This document shows positions 8,342 through 18,428 of a DNA stretch of 64,000 bases, in pieces; the stretch's first letter is position 1; the number at the start of each line of letters is the position of its first letter. A program made the position numbers and the translations under genes. Below the pieces are notes generated by a model that ran no database searches, was not told where the DNA came from, and saw only the letters and a list, made by a program, of their open reading frames with translations. The stretch lies in the NCBI GenBank assembly GCA_021604585.1, contig BQJG01000004.1, positions 29,956 through 93,955 on the forward strand. Reading direction: 5' to 3'. Origin of the DNA: Hyphococcus sp. (lineage in GTDB: Bacteria; Pseudomonadota; Alphaproteobacteria; Caulobacterales; Parvularculaceae).

Positions 8342-10905
8342 TGTTTTCCTCCGCTCGCATGCAAACGCGGATCGACAATCGCGTAGGCGAGGTCGATGAG
8401 GAATGAAATGGTGACGACGGTGAACACAAGCACCATGACGACGCTTTCAACGACGATTAAGTCGCGCTGCGCGATGCTTTGAAAGACAAGGCGCCCCAGT
8501 CCGGGAAGGTAGAACACGTTTTCGATGATCACGCCGCCAGCAATCAGAAACGCAAACTGCAAACCGAGAATGGTGAGTACGGGAATGAGAGCATTTCGTA
8601 AGGCGTGGCCAATCATCGTCTCTCGCCGGGAAAGGCCCTTGGCGCGCGCGGTGCGGATGTAGTCTTCGCGAAGCGTTTCCAGCGTCGCTGAACGCATGAT
8701 TTGCGTGAGGATTGCAGCTTGCGGAAGTGCTAGCGCAATGGCGGGCAAGAGCAGGGATTTCAGTGCAGACCATAAGCCTGCATCCCAGCCGGGAAAACCG
8801 CCTGCAGAAAACCAACGCAACGATACGGCGAAGATCATCACCAAAAGGATGGCCAACCAGAAGTTTGGAATGGCGACGCCTGCTTGCGCCGCCGCCAGGA
8901 TCGCCTTGCCGCTTTTGCGGGTGCGCCGGGAAGCGGCGGCGAGACCGGCGGGAATGCCAATGGCGGTTGAGAGGATAAACGCCATGATCGCAAGCGGCAG
9001 CGATACCCAGATGCGTTCCGCCATTAAATCTGCAACCGGCGTTCGGTACGTGTAACTTGTGCCGAAGTCGCCAGAAACGACGCCGCCAATCCAGCTTGTA
9101 TAGCGGGCAAGCAAAGATTTATTGAGACCGAGTTCCGCCTTCAGCGCCGCCACAGCTTCGGGATTTGCATTGAGGCCCATCATGAAGGCCGCTGGATCGC
9201 CTGGAACCACTTCTATTAAAAGAAAAATGATAAGCGAAGCCGCAATTAGCGTCATTACCATCGACAATGCGCGTCCGGCGAGAAATGCCGGGCTCGCCTT
9301 CGCAAATATTGCGACGATGGCAAAGGCCGCGCCGATGAATGCAAAAATCGGCCAGAGCGGCAGTCGCGCATGCGGATCGGCGCCGTTCGATATTATTGGC
9401 GCCCGCCCGGATATATCGGTGCGGGTGAAGTCATTCGCCTGAACGGGCGCATTGGCCCACACGCCAGTCACATCTTTATTCCAGACCGCGATTTTGGGGC
9501 CCGATGCAATAAAGACGTTTACCGCATCATCGGCGATGATGGTTTGCGCTTCGCGGAAAAGCCGGTCGCGTTCGCTCTCATCACTTTCCTGCCTCAGTCG
9601 CGTGATGACCTGATTGAAAGCGTCATTGTGGTACTGAAAATAGTAGTTGTTCCGGGCATAGATATCGATGTCGAGCGGCTCCGTATGCGAAACGATCGTC
9701 AGGTCGAAATTCTTGTTCGTGAAAACCTGATCCAGCCATTGCGCCCATTCGATATTGCGGATTTCGACCTTAACACCCACCGCTTCGAGTTGCGCAGCAA
9801 CGACTTCGCCGCCGCGTCGCGCATAAGCGGGAGGAGGGAGTGTCAGCGTCGTTGAAAAGCCGTTTGGATAACCGGCTTCCGCCAGCAAACGGCGCGCCAT
9901 TTCCGGGTCATAGGGGTACTTGTTCGTGAGATCGACATAAGCGGGGTGATGCGGCGGGAAGTGGCTGCCGATTGGCGTTCCAAATCCGAACAATCCGGCA
10001 TTTATGATGGCCTGTTTGTCGATGGCGTGATTAAGGGCCCGGCGCACCCGAATATCATTGAATGGCGCCTCGCCATTATTGATCGCCAGGATCATTTCGC
10101 CTTCGCCGGTGCCGCTAACAATCTTGAAACGGTTGTCCCGTTCGATGAGCGACAGGTTTTCCGGCGCCGGGTAGTTTGGAAAGCCGTCAACATCGCCGGC
10201 CATCAAGGCCGCGAAAGCGGCGGTTGGGTCTGGCACAAAAATAAAATTAATCTGATCAAGTGCAGCTGCCGCGCCCCAGTAGTCTTCATTACGGATAAGG
10301 GAGACCGATGCACCCTTACGCCAGCGCCTGAATTTGAAGGGGCCGGTGCCGACAGGATTAACCGCGTTTACGGCGGCGCTCTCAGGGGAGACGATAACCG
10401 CATCTCCCCAGCCTAAGAATGTAGTGAATGCGCCGACGGGCTCTTTCAATATGATACGAATGGCATGGGTGTCTGTAGCGCGAACATCTTCAATCAGTTC
10501 AAACAGGGACCGCTGTGCATTCGTTGAACTTGGCGCTTTGGCGCGATTGAAGGTGAAGACGACATCATTGGCGTCGAATTCTGTTCCGTCATGAAACTGC
10601 ACATTGTGGCGGAGTTGAAAGTCATAGGTGCGGCCGTCGCCGGAAACCGTCCAGCTTTCAGCTAGCAATGGCGAAACGGACCCGTCTTCATTGATGCGAG
10701 TCAGGCCCTCAAAGATGTTGGCGTAGACGATTTCGTCGATCGCTGCCGCAGCGCCGCTCGTAGGATCAAGGTTAGGCGGCTCCAGCTGGATGCCGACATT
10801 CAGCGCGCCGGCCGCCAGCGCGTGGCCGGTGATCATCATCGCCATCAGCGCCGCATAAGCGGCGCGATGAACTAGAGTGCGAATGAGTGCGGCGATCGCC
10901 AGCAT
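8338..10905 (-). CDS. Fused peptide-binding protein and DppB-type permease
   Basis: The 855-residue product joins two parts that are normally separate. Residues 1-32 are a signal-like segment ending in ALAAG. About 33-510 form a family 5 solute-binding protein (LEPPNLDPTSG, RRALNHAIDKQAI, RRLLAEAGYPNGF). A single extra hydrophobic helix lies at about 516-535. From about 545 onward it is a full DppB-like permease, with VVPGDPAAFMMG and the EAA loop around 747 (EDYIRTARAKGLS). The frame is continuous with no stop or frameshift signature. The extra helix brings the chain from the periplasm back to the cytoplasm so the permease can keep its usual N-in topology. The start lies 9 bp after the hemF stop; the gene overlaps dppC by 4 bp. 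Peptides are the likely substrate, inferred from the adjacent peptidase. Confidence 0.9.
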   Translation of the reverse strand: MLAIAALIRTLVHRAAYAALMAMMITGHALAAGALNVGIQLEPPNLDPTSGAAAAIDEIVYANIFEGLTRINEDGSVSPLLAESWTVSGDGRTYDFQLRHNVQFHDGTEFDANDVVFTFNRAKAPSSTNAQRSLFELIEDVRATDTHAIRIILKEPVGAFTTFLGWGDAVIVSPESAAVNAVNPVGTGPFKFRRWRKGASVSLIRNEDYWGAAAALDQINFIFVPDPTAAFAALMAGDVDGFPNYPAPENLSLIERDNRFKIVSGTGEGEMILAINNGEAPFNDIRVRRALNHAIDKQAIINAGLFGFGTPIGSHFPPHHPAYVDLTNKYPYDPEMARRLLAEAGYPNGFSTTLTLPPPAYARRGGEVVAAQLEAVGVKVEIRNIEWAQWLDQVFTNKNFDLTIVSHTEPLDIDIYARNNYYFQYHNDAFNQVITRLRQESDESERDRLFREAQTIIADDAVNVFIASGPKIAVWNKDVTGVWANAPVQANDFTRTDISGRAPIISNGADPHARLPLWPIFAFIGAAFAIVAIFAKASPAFLAGRALSMVMTLIAASLIIFLLIEVVPGDPAAFMMGLNANPEAVAALKAELGLNKSLLARYTSWIGGVVSGDFGTSYTYRTPVADLMAERIWVSLPLAIMAFILSTAIGIPAGLAAASRRTRKSGKAILAAAQAGVAIPNFWLAILLVMIFAVSLRWFSAGGFPGWDAGLWSALKSLLLPAIALALPQAAILTQIMRSATLETLREDYIRTARAKGLSRRETMIGHALRNALIPVLTILGLQFAFLIAGGVIIENVFYLPGLGRLVFQSIAQRDLIVVESVVMVLVFTVVTISFLIDLAYAIVDPRLHASGGKQ

Positions 10906-10914
10906 CCGTATTCC

Positions 10915-11790
10915 TTATGGCCATTTCGCCAGAGGGGGGAGCGACGACAAAATGGAGTCCACATTGCCGCCGGTCTTCAGGCCAAAAGTTGTGCCGCGAT
11001 CATACAGCAGGTTGAATTCCGCGTACCGACCTCGCTGGATGAGCTGCTTTTCGCGATCGTCATCCGTCCACGGTTGGTCCATTCGCTTGGCGACCAGAGC
11101 CGGATAAATGTTTAGGAAAGCGCGTCCAACATCCTGCGTGAATGCAAAGTCTTTGTCCCAGTCGCCAGAGTCATGCCGGTCATAGAAAATCCCGCCGACG
11201 CCGCGCGGTTCATTCCGGTGCGGTAGGTGGAAATACTCGTCGCACCATTTTTTGAATTTCGGAAAGTATTCAGCGCTGTGGGCGTCGCAAGCTGACTTCA
11301 TCGCTTCGTGAAACGCCAACGTGTCTTCATGAGTCTCTGTTCGGTAATTGGGATGCATGGGGTTCAAATCGCCGCCGCCGCCAAACCAGCATCTCGTCGT
11401 CACGATCATGCGCGTGTTCATATGCGCGGCTGGGGCATGCGGGTTGCGCGGATGCGCGATCAGCGACACGCCGGATGCCCAGAAACGCGGATCTTCCTCG
11501 GCGCCAGGAATTTGTTTGCGGAATTCTTCGGAGAATTCGCCGTAGACGGTTGATGTATGGATGCCGACTTTTTCAAAGACACGGCCATGCAGCATGCCCA
11601 TGACGCCGCCGCCTTGATCTTCGCCGCCATCGCCCCGGGTCCAAACGGTTTTCTCAAACCGGCCTGGCGGCATGTCGGCGTAGAGAGCGCCGGCTTCGTC
11701 TTCGATCCGCTCGAATGCTGCGCAAAGGTTTTCCCGCAAGCCCTCGAACCAGGTCTTGGCGAGACCCTTTCGATTTTCGATGTCCGTCAT
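10915..11790 (-). CDS. hemF: Oxygen-dependent coproporphyrinogen-III oxidase
   Basis: HemF converts coproporphyrinogen III to protoporphyrinogen IX with O2, an aerobic step of haem synthesis. The 291-residue protein shows the family blocks [12 protein letters not shown] [10 protein letters not shown] near residue 40, [12 protein letters not shown] (about 118), the diagnostic [11 protein letters not shown] (about 133), [11 protein letters not shown] (about 195) and [15 protein letters not shown] near the end. The start at 11790 is used because its ATG overlaps the trmL stop (4 bp); an ATG 12 bp further upstream is possible. It lies in the leftward run between trmL and the peptide transporter. 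Confidence 0.95.
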   Translation of the reverse strand: MTDIENRKGLAKTWFEGLRENLCAAFERIEDEAGALYADMPPGRFEKTVWTRGDGGEDQGGGVMGMLHGRVFEKVGIHTSTVYGEFSEEFRKQIPGAEEDPRFWASGVSLIAHPRNPHAPAAHMNTRMIVTTRCWFGGGGDLNPMHPNYRTETHEDTLAFHEAMKSACDAHSAEYFPKFKKWCDEYFHLPHRNEPRGVGGIFYDRHDSGDWDKDFAFTQDVGRAFLNIYPALVAKRMDQPWTDDDREKQLIQRGRYAEFNLLYDRGTTFGLKTGGNVDSILSSLPPLAKWP

Positions 11791-12239
11791 CCCTGATCCC
11801 AACCAATCTGGCGTCTTGCTTCCGCCAGCGTCACCGCCGCCGCTACATGAACATTGAGGGAGCGCACGCCGGGCGCCAAGGGAATCCGGAGCCGTGCATG
11901 GGCGGCGGCATGCACCTCATCCGGAGCGCCAGCGCTTTCCCGGCCCATGAGGATGATGTCGCCTGGGGAAAACTCAAAGCGCCAGATCGTCTCCTCTGCG
12001 GCTGTGGTCAGCAGGATCAATCGGCTATCGGCAATGGTTTCCAAAAAGGCCTGCCAGCCTGAATGGGCCTTTGGCGAAGCACTGGAGCCGTAATCCATCG
12101 CCACTCTTCGGACCTCGCGCGAATCCAGCGGAAACCCGCAGGGTTCGATCACGTCGATTTGGGCGCCGAAACAGGCCGCGGCGCGAATCGCCGCGCCTAC
12201 ATTTTGGGGAATATCGGGCTGGTACAGAGCAAGGCGCAT
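11787..12239 (-). CDS. trmL: tRNA (cytidine(34)-2'-O)-methyltransferase
   Basis: This 150-residue SPOUT methyltransferase modifies the wobble ribose of certain leucine tRNAs using S-adenosylmethionine. It starts [20 protein letters not shown], typical for TrmL, and has the knotted cofactor site near the C-terminus: [14 protein letters not shown] followed by [17 protein letters not shown]. Length is standard for this minimal family. It is the first gene of the leftward run into hemF and is divergent from petA, with about 150 bp between the two start codons holding both promoters. Confidence 0.93.
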   Translation of the reverse strand: MRLALYQPDIPQNVGAAIRAAACFGAQIDVIEPCGFPLDSREVRRVAMDYGSSASPKAHSGWQAFLETIADSRLILLTTAAEETIWRFEFSPGDIILMGRESAGAPDEVHAAAHARLRIPLAPGVRSLNVHVAAAVTLAEARRQIGWDQG

Positions 12240-12389
12240 GTGGATGTTTTTACACGAATTTCCGCAAATGTCGCCACGCTACAGCGACGCTAGGCCGCAG
12301 CGCTTCGTCGCCTAGACTTTGTACATAGGACATGTCAAACACCGCGCGATTCTTCTTGTTTGGGGCGCAATTTCCAAGGGCATAGAGCC

Positions 12390-13004
12390 ATGACGACATC
12401 CAACGTAGGCCATAGCGGCGACGTAAGCGAAGACGGCGAGCCAACTCGCCGCGATTTTATTCATATTTTTGGCGCGATGACTGCCGCCGCCGGCGCTGGC
12501 GCCGTTCTCTGGCCGCTGGTGAGTCAGATGAATCCGGACGCTTCGGTGTTGGCGCTGTCCACAAAAGATGTGGATTTATCATCTGTAGAAGTCGGTCAGG
12601 CCATTAAGATCATGTGGCAGGGCAAGCCGGTCTTCATTCGTCATCGTACGCCGGAAGAGATTAGGGAAGCTGAAGAAACGCCGCTCTCTGCGCTGAAAGA
12701 TGACGTAGCGCGCAATGACAACTTAACTGGCAAGGAAGAAGCGACTGATGCTTCCCGCGTCACCGCTTCTGACGGCGTTGCAAGACCGGAATGGTTGATC
12801 CTGGTCGGCGTCTGCACCCATTTGGGCTGCATTCCGCTCGGCACAAGCGCCGGCGAAAATCGTGGCGACTATAATGGCTGGTTCTGTCCTTGCCACGGGT
12901 CGCACTACGATCTTGCCGGCCGTATTCGCAAAGGTCCAGCGCCGCAGAATCTTGAGGTGCCGACATACCAGTTCGTTTCCGACACAGTCGTCAAAATCGG
13001 CTAG
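12390..13004 (+). CDS. petA: Cytochrome bc1 complex, Rieske iron-sulfur subunit
   Basis: The 204-residue protein is the Rieske subunit that passes electrons from ubiquinol to cytochrome c1. A twin-arginine start ([10 protein letters not shown], about residues 19-28) is followed by one membrane anchor (about 27-45). The [2Fe-2S] ligands are present: CTHLGC (Cys142, His144; disulfide Cys147) and CPCHG (Cys166, His169; disulfide Cys168). The ATG at 12390 is preferred over an in-frame codon at 12360, since the latter adds ten residues with no homology and AAGGG lies upstream of 12390. First gene of petABC, 16 bp before petB. Confidence 0.96.
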   Translation: MTTSNVGHSGDVSEDGEPTRRDFIHIFGAMTAAAGAGAVLWPLVSQMNPDASVLALSTKDVDLSSVEVGQAIKIMWQGKPVFIRHRTPEEIREAEETPLSALKDDVARNDNLTGKEEATDASRVTASDGVARPEWLILVGVCTHLGCIPLGTSAGENRGDYNGWFCPCHGSHYDLAGRIRKGPAPQNLEVPTYQFVSDTVVKIG

Positions 13005-13020
13005 GCAGAGCGAGAATAAG

Positions 13021-14313
13021 ATGAGCCACGCTTCTACATACAAGCCGTCAACCGGCATCGAGAAATGGCTGGACAAGCGCCTGCCGATCGTCCGCTTCGG
13101 CGCGGATTTCATGGAATTCCCGACGCCAAAGAATCTCAACTACTGGTGGACTTTCGGCGCGATCCTCGCTGTGATGCTGGTCGTTCAGATCATCACTGGC
13201 ATCGTGCTCGCCATGCACTACACGCCGCATACGTCCATGGCCTTCGCCAGCGTCGAACACATCATGCGTGACGTAAATTATGGCTGGCTGCTCCGCTACA
13301 TTCACTCCAACGGCGCGGCGATGTTCTTTATCGCGGTCTACATTCACATGTTCCGCGGCCTCTATTACGGCTCATATAAAGAGCCGCGTGAAGTCGTGTG
13401 GATGCTTGGCGTTGTCATCTTCCTGTTGATGATGGCGACGGCGTTTATGGGCTATGTTTTACCCTGGGGTCAGATGTCCTATTGGGGCGCGACAGTTATT
13501 ACGAACCTGTTCTCGGCGATCCCGGTTGTGGGCGAATCGATCCGCACGCTGCTTTGGGGCGGGTTCTCGGTCGACAATCCGACGCTGAACCGCTTCTTCT
13601 CGCTGCATTACTTGCTGCCATTCGCGATCTTCGGCGTTGTCGCGCTGCACATCTGGGCGTTCCACACCTCGGGCAACAACAATCCGTCCGGCGTGGAAAT
13701 CAAAGACGTGAAAAAAGACGCCGTACCGTTCCACCCATATTACACTGTAAAAGACGCATTCGGCATTGTGGTCTTCCTGATCCTGTTTGCAGTGTTCGTC
13801 TTCTTCAATCCGAACGGCATGGGCCACCCGGATAACTATATCGAGGCGAACCCGCTTTCGACGCCGGCCTCGATTGTTCCGGAATGGTACTTCCTGCCAT
13901 TCTACGCGATCCTGCGCGCGATCACCTTCGACATCGGACCGATCTCGTCCAAGCTCGGCGGCGTTATGGCGATGTTCTCGTCGATCCTCATCTTGTTCGT
14001 TTTGCCCTGGCTCGACACATCGAAGGTTCGTTCGATGCGTTATCGTCCGGTGGCGCGGATGTGGTTCTTCCTGTTCGTCATCGCCTGCATCGCGCTTGGA
14101 TGGCTCGGCGGCAAACCAGCCGAAGGCACCTATGTCATGTATGCGCAGATCGCGACCGCCTATTACTTCGCGTTCTTCCTGATCATTCTGCCATTGCTTG
14201 GCATTCTGGAAACGCCAAAACCATTGCCGCGATCGATTTCAGAATCGGTGCTGCAAAAATCTGAGAAGCTAGAGTCTTCCGCCGCGCCCGGCGCGCCAGT
14301 GGCTGCGGAATAG
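13021..14313 (+). CDS. petB: Cytochrome bc1 complex, cytochrome b
   Basis: The 430-residue integral membrane subunit holds the two b haems and the ubiquinol/ubiquinone sites. It has the expected eight helices, the haem-ligand regions HYTPHT...[20 protein letters not shown] and LHYLLPF...[11 protein letters not shown], and the Qo-site [15 protein letters not shown] motif. The start is set at the ATG at 13021; the frame is open further upstream but that part overlaps petA and lacks homology. A C-terminal tail of about 25 residues rich in Ser, Glu and Ala follows the last helix. Confidence 0.97.
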   Translation: MSHASTYKPSTGIEKWLDKRLPIVRFGADFMEFPTPKNLNYWWTFGAILAVMLVVQIITGIVLAMHYTPHTSMAFASVEHIMRDVNYGWLLRYIHSNGAAMFFIAVYIHMFRGLYYGSYKEPREVVWMLGVVIFLLMMATAFMGYVLPWGQMSYWGATVITNLFSAIPVVGESIRTLLWGGFSVDNPTLNRFFSLHYLLPFAIFGVVALHIWAFHTSGNNNPSGVEIKDVKKDAVPFHPYYTVKDAFGIVVFLILFAVFVFFNPNGMGHPDNYIEANPLSTPASIVPEWYFLPFYAILRAITFDIGPISSKLGGVMAMFSSILILFVLPWLDTSKVRSMRYRPVARMWFFLFVIACIALGWLGGKPAEGTYVMYAQIATAYYFAFFLIILPLLGILETPKPLPRSISESVLQKSEKLESSAAPGAPVAAE

Positions 14314-14319
14314 GGGGCG

Positions 14320-15252
14320 ATGAAGATGAAACTTATGAACAACATCACCCGCATGTTGATTGTTGCACTGGCTGCACTCGCCGCCGGACATGGCGCAGCG
14401 CTCGCTTCCAGCGGCAAGTCCAAACATCCGCACGCGCAACATTGGCATTTCAACGGCCCCTTTGGCACTTATAACAAGGATGCGCTTCAGCGCGGCTATC
14501 AAGTGTACGAAACCGTTTGTTCGAACTGTCACGGACTTGAGCTGGTTGCCTTCCGTAACCTCGGCCAGAAGGGCGGACCGTTTCAACTCAATTCATGCCC
14601 AGCCGGCATTCCAGAAAGCGTCGATTGCGCTAACCCAAACGACAACCCTGTCGTTAAGGCGCTGGCTGCAAAGTACAAATATCAGGTGACGGACGGACCG
14701 GACGATACCGGCGATATGTTCCAGCGCCCGGCGCTACCTTCTGATCATGTCCCCAGCCCATTCGCGAACGAACAGCTTGCGCGCATGGCGAACAACAATG
14801 CGCTGCCGCCAGATCTTTCGTTGATGGCGAAAGCACGTCATGGCGGACCGGATTACATTTACGCTCTGCTGACCGGCTATGAAGACCCGCCATCATCGGT
14901 CGTGGTTGGCCCAGGCCAGCATTACAACCCGTATTTCCATGGCGACATGTCGCAAGCCATGAAGCCGGAATACATGCATGAAGGCCACGTCGTTGAGGGC
15001 GTCAGCGTTCCGCTCGGCGGCGTGCTGGCCATGGCCCCGCCGCTTGCTGACGGCATCATCGAATATGGTGATGATAGCCCGCAAACGGTTGAGCAATACG
15101 CCAAGGATGTCACGGAGTTCTTGATGTGGGCGGCTGAGCCGAAGATGGAAGCGCGAAAGTCGCTGGGCATCATGACAATCATTTACCTGCTTATTCTCGC
15201 TGGGATCCTTTATTGGTCCTACCGCAAGGTATGGTCGAAGGTTGACCATTAA
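14320..15252 (+). CDS. petC: Cytochrome bc1 complex, cytochrome c1
   Basis: The 310-residue subunit carries the covalently bound c-type haem that reduces soluble or membrane cytochrome c. It has a signal peptide (about residues 1-29, ending ALAS), the haem site CSNCH (Cys67, Cys70, His71), the axial methionine region GGVLAMAPPLADG near residue 235, and a C-terminal anchor helix (about 286-303, LGIMTIIYLLILAG). It follows petB by 6 bp and ends the operon; a strong hairpin lies 28 bp after the stop. An ATG two codons downstream of the first is an equally possible start. Confidence 0.96.
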   Translation: MKMKLMNNITRMLIVALAALAAGHGAALASSGKSKHPHAQHWHFNGPFGTYNKDALQRGYQVYETVCSNCHGLELVAFRNLGQKGGPFQLNSCPAGIPESVDCANPNDNPVVKALAAKYKYQVTDGPDDTGDMFQRPALPSDHVPSPFANEQLARMANNNALPPDLSLMAKARHGGPDYIYALLTGYEDPPSSVVVGPGQHYNPYFHGDMSQAMKPEYMHEGHVVEGVSVPLGGVLAMAPPLADGIIEYGDDSPQTVEQYAKDVTEFLMWAAEPKMEARKSLGIMTIIYLLILAGILYWSYRKVWSKVDH

Positions 15253-15279
15253 GGTCACCGGAAAGCGATTTGATCTGAG

Positions 15280-15312
15280 AACGGCGGCGCATACACTGCG
15301 CCGCCGTTATTG
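15280..15312 (+). terminator. Rho-independent terminator of petABC
   Basis: A perfect 12-bp stem (AACGGCGGCGCA at 15280-15291 paired with TGCGCCGCCGTT at 15297-15308) with a 5-nt loop is followed by a short AT-rich run. It lies between petC and mtnP and most likely ends the bc1 transcript, leaving mtnP with little room for its own promoter. Confidence 0.75.
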
Positions 15313-15328
15313 ATTCAAGGAGCATTTC

Positions 15329-16210
15329 ATGGCCGGGCAAAAACGCATTCTCGGGTTCATTGGCGGCTCGGGCGTTTATTCAGTTGAAGCACTGGAAAAA
15401 TCGGAGCGGCTTGAGATCGAAACGCCATGGGGCGCGCCATCCGACGCGCTGATGCGTGGCACGATGGGCGGGGTGGAGGTCGTGTTCCTCTCGCGTCATG
15501 GCGCTGGTCACCGACTGCCGCCAGCGGATGTGAACTACCGCGCCAATATAGATGCGATGAAACGCGCCGGCGTGACTGACCTGGTTTCATTGTCGGCATG
15601 CGGGTCGTTCCGGGAGGATCTGATACCAGGAACATTTGTTATCGTCGACCAGCTCATTGATAAAACCACCGCGCGGGAGAAAAGTTTTTTTGGCCCCGGA
15701 TTTGTCGCCCATGTGTCCATGGCGGATCCAATTTGTCCGGCGCTGGGCGATGCGCTGGAGGCGTCCTGTTCGGCGTTAGGTATAAAGCATCAACGCGGCG
15801 GGACATATATCGCCATTGACGGCCCGCAATTTTCTTCGCGTGCAGAATCGCATCTCTACAGATCTTGGGGCTGCGATGTGATTGGCATGACGAACATGCC
15901 TGAAGCGAAGCTCGCGCGCGAGGCGGAGTTGCCATACGCCAGCGTCGCAATGGTCACAGACTATGATTGCTGGCGCGAGAATGAAGGCGCGGTTGAGGTC
16001 GGGCTGATTTTGGAAACCCTTCGGGCTAACACAGCGAATGCTGCGCGTCTGGCGGCTGATGTCGCTGCGCGGCTGGGGTCGACCAGAACGCCGTCGCCGC
16101 TTGGAATAGAAACAGTGCTCGATATGGCGATAATCACGGCGCCGGAAGCGCGCGATGCTGAAATGGTGAGAAAGCTGGATGTCATCGCCGGACGCTTGCT
16201 CAAGCGTTGA
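15329..16210 (+). CDS. mtnP: S-methyl-5'-thioadenosine phosphorylase
   Basis: MtnP splits methylthioadenosine into adenine and methylthioribose-1-phosphate, recycling the by-product of polyamine synthesis. The 293-residue protein starts with the phosphate-binding pattern IGGSGVY, has SRHGAGHRLPPADVNYRANI (about residues 55-74) and the substrate-site segment GPQFSSRAES...IGMTNMPEAKLAREAELPYA. The length suits the hexameric/trimeric MTAP subgroup. SD-like AAGGAG lies just before the ATG. The last 11 bp overlap the convergent PilZ gene. Confidence 0.94.
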   Translation: MAGQKRILGFIGGSGVYSVEALEKSERLEIETPWGAPSDALMRGTMGGVEVVFLSRHGAGHRLPPADVNYRANIDAMKRAGVTDLVSLSACGSFREDLIPGTFVIVDQLIDKTTAREKSFFGPGFVAHVSMADPICPALGDALEASCSALGIKHQRGGTYIAIDGPQFSSRAESHLYRSWGCDVIGMTNMPEAKLAREAELPYASVAMVTDYDCWRENEGAVEVGLILETLRANTANAARLAADVAARLGSTRTPSPLGIETVLDMAIITAPEARDAEMVRKLDVIAGRLLKR

Positions 16211-16928
16211 CGGCGATCTTGAATTCTTCTTGAGCTGTAAGGTTTTCAAGCTGCTCGGCGAAATGATCTGCAGCGATTTCCAGCGTCCATTCGTTCATAT
16301 CTTTGTTGATGATGCTGACTTTTAGACCGTAGGCGGCGCCCATATGCGCCTGCCAATCATTCAATGCCATAACAGCCAGGCTCCGATTGCGGCGTTGCTC
16401 AAATCGTAGCGCATTTGCCGTCCAGCGTGTCTGATCAGCGCTGATCCAAATGGCGCTGACGTTTTTGAGCGTGTCCTGATCGGCCGTGACAATCGTCAGG
16501 AAATGCCGGGTAAACCCGGGCTCACCATCGAGGCTTGATGTAATGACGATACGGGCCGGTGATTTCGACGACGGGCGAATCATCGGGCTTGAAATAGTGT
16601 CGCCCGTGTATCCCAGACTTTGCGTGGAAGTCTGTGAGGGCTCGTGCGTATGAGCCATCATCGCTAAAGAAGCATCTGACAGCACAACAGCAAAGCCTTC
16701 AGGGAATACGCGGGCGACCTCCCCCTCAATTGTAGGCAGCCCACCGAACTTGATAGCAATCCGGTCGCCGATTGATGCGGCTGTTTCGCTGCGGATCGCT
16801 AAGCTGCGGGAAGTGAAGTTCAGGGTGTTGCTCAAAATTTCCGGCCCGCCATTTACGGAGAAACGGATATTGAATGACGCTTGAAAGCGTTGTGCGCCGC
16901 GTCGATCTATTTTTTGAACAACGGTCAT
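16200..16928 (-). CDS. PilZ domain protein
   Basis: The 242-residue protein begins with a PilZ-like domain (about residues 5-80) with DRRGAQRFQASFNIRFSV near the start and DRIAIKFGGLPTIEGEVARV later. PilZ domains bind cyclic-di-GMP through RxxxR and (D/N)xSxxG motifs; here the first motif is approximated by DRRGAQR, while the second (NFTSRSLAI) is incomplete, so binding is uncertain. The C-terminal 130 residues are of unknown type with no membrane segments. It is monocistronic and convergent with mtnP. The most likely role is as a cytoplasmic effector, but the altered second motif leaves this open. Confidence 0.7.
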   Translation of the reverse strand: MTVVQKIDRRGAQRFQASFNIRFSVNGGPEILSNTLNFTSRSLAIRSETAASIGDRIAIKFGGLPTIEGEVARVFPEGFAVVLSDASLAMMAHTHEPSQTSTQSLGYTGDTISSPMIRPSSKSPARIVITSSLDGEPGFTRHFLTIVTADQDTLKNVSAIWISADQTRWTANALRFEQRRNRSLAVMALNDWQAHMGAAYGLKVSIINKDMNEWTLEIAADHFAEQLENLTAQEEFKIAVNA

Positions 16929-17005
16929 GCCGGCCAGTATAGTTAGCTCGGCTTAACCACGTGTAAAAACAACGTAAACGGATCGTAAATTCGTAGTTCT
17001 TTTCG

Positions 17006-18103
17006 TCAATTATTGAAGCGGAAATGCATTACATCGCCATCTTTGACGACATATTCTTTTCCCTCAAGCCGCATCTTGCCGGCTTCTTTCGCCCCTTGCT
17101 CGCCCTTGAGGGCGACATAATCAGCAAAGGCGATCGTCTCGGCGCGGATGAAGCCTTTTTCAAAATCGGTATGAATGACGCCTGCGGCCTGCGGCGCCGT
17201 CGCGCCGCGCTTTATTGTCCAGGCGCGCGCTTCCTTGGGGCCTGCAGTGAAGTAGGTGTGAAGATTTAACAGATCGAACCCTGTGCGGATCAAACGATTG
17301 AGGCCGGGTTCTTTCAGGCCAAGCGTCTCCAGATATTCAGATTGTTCTTCATCTGAAAGCTGGGCCAGTTCGGATTCAATTTTGGCGGAGATGGCGACAG
17401 CGGCGGCGCCTTCCTTGGCGGCGCACTCTTCGACGTGGCGCGAATAATCATTACCGGCTGCAGCGGAATCTTCGTCTACATTGGCGACGAACAGCACTGG
17501 CTTTGATGTCAGGAGTTGAAGGCCCGCCCACATTTTTTTTTCTTCGTCGGCGACGTCGGCATTGCGGGCAGGGCGCCCATCGCGCAACTCGGCGAGTGCG
17601 CGATCGACAAGGACGAGGAGGGCCTTGGCTTCCTTGTCCTGTCCCTTGGCTTTCTTTTCGATATTGACGCGGCGCTTTTCGAGGCTTTCGAGGTCAGCCA
17701 GCATCAACTCTGTTTCGACGGTCTCAAAATCCGCAATCGGATCGATTTTGTTGGCGACGTGCGTGACATCATCATCATCGAAACAGCGCAGCACATAGAC
17801 CACTGCATCAACTTCTCGAATGTTTGCGAGAAACTGGTTGCCAAGGCCTTCGCCTTTTGAGGCGCCTTTTACGAGTCCTGCAATATCAACAAATTGCATT
17901 CTCGCGGGCAAAATCTCTTTTGAGCCAGCGATCTCCGCCAGCACATTGAGGCGCGGTTCCGGAACAGCCACATCGCCAACATTCGGTTCGATGGTGCAGA
18001 ACGGATAGTTAGCCGCCTGCGCCGCCGCTGTTTTGGTCAGCGCGTTAAACAGCGTTGATTTGCCTACATTCGGCAATCCGACAATGCCGCACTTAAAACC
18101 CAT
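17006..18103 (-). CDS. ychF: Ribosome-associated ATPase YchF (OLA1 family)
   Basis: YchF is a conserved Obg-like P-loop protein that prefers ATP and binds ribosomes. The 365-residue product has the G1 motif GLPNVGKST (about 8-16), the switch region [32 protein letters not shown], a coiled-coil insert near residues 130-165, and a C-terminal TGS-like domain ([16 protein letters not shown]...[17 protein letters not shown]). Length and all blocks match the family. Its first bases overlap the end of the upstream zinc-ribbon gene, which itself overlaps pth, making a three-gene leftward set. Confidence 0.96.
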   Translation of the reverse strand: MGFKCGIVGLPNVGKSTLFNALTKTAAAQAANYPFCTIEPNVGDVAVPEPRLNVLAEIAGSKEILPARMQFVDIAGLVKGASKGEGLGNQFLANIREVDAVVYVLRCFDDDDVTHVANKIDPIADFETVETELMLADLESLEKRRVNIEKKAKGQDKEAKALLVLVDRALAELRDGRPARNADVADEEKKMWAGLQLLTSKPVLFVANVDEDSAAAGNDYSRHVEECAAKEGAAAVAISAKIESELAQLSDEEQSEYLETLGLKEPGLNRLIRTGFDLLNLHTYFTAGPKEARAWTIKRGATAPQAAGVIHTDFEKGFIRAETIAFADYVALKGEQGAKEAGKMRLEGKEYVVKDGDVMHFRFNN

Positions 18104-18428
18104 TTTTCTTTTCCGTCTCTTGATGGTGCTCGATAAGTTTGAGAGGGCGCACGATCGCGTATACGACTTCTAATAGGATGAAAACGATCGCCGCTGCGAC
18201 AAAACCGAGTAAACCACCACCCATTGCTTTGTATAGGCCCACGGTAAAAACTAACAGGCTTATGCGAACAAGCAGGTCCAACGGCAGGCCCCTCAAACTA
18301 TAGCCCGGCACAAATGAATGCGACCCGCAGTTTTTGCAGACGCAAGGCCGCTTTTTGGCCAAAGAGATTTTTTCAAATAGCGGAATGGTGTCGTCGTGAC
18401 AGTTGGGGCAGCGCGCTAGCTTAGTCAT
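18093..18428 (-). CDS. Small zinc-ribbon membrane protein, function unknown
   Basis: The 111-residue protein begins [20 protein letters not shown] and has a CPNC...CKNC zinc-ribbon pair (about residues 7-10 and 30-33), followed by two hydrophobic helices (about 53-70 and 73-95) and a short charged tail. I recognise no specific family. The ATG at 18428 is chosen because an upstream in-frame extension would lie inside pth without homology; as set, it overlaps the pth stop by 8 bp and ychF by 11 bp. Tight coupling with pth and ychF hints at a role connected to translation, but that is only context. Confidence 0.7.
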   Translation of the reverse strand: MTKLARCPNCHDDTIPLFEKISLAKKRPCVCKNCGSHSFVPGYSLRGLPLDLLVRISLLVFTVGLYKAMGGGLLGFVAAAIVFILLEVVYAIVRPLKLIEHHQETEKKNGF

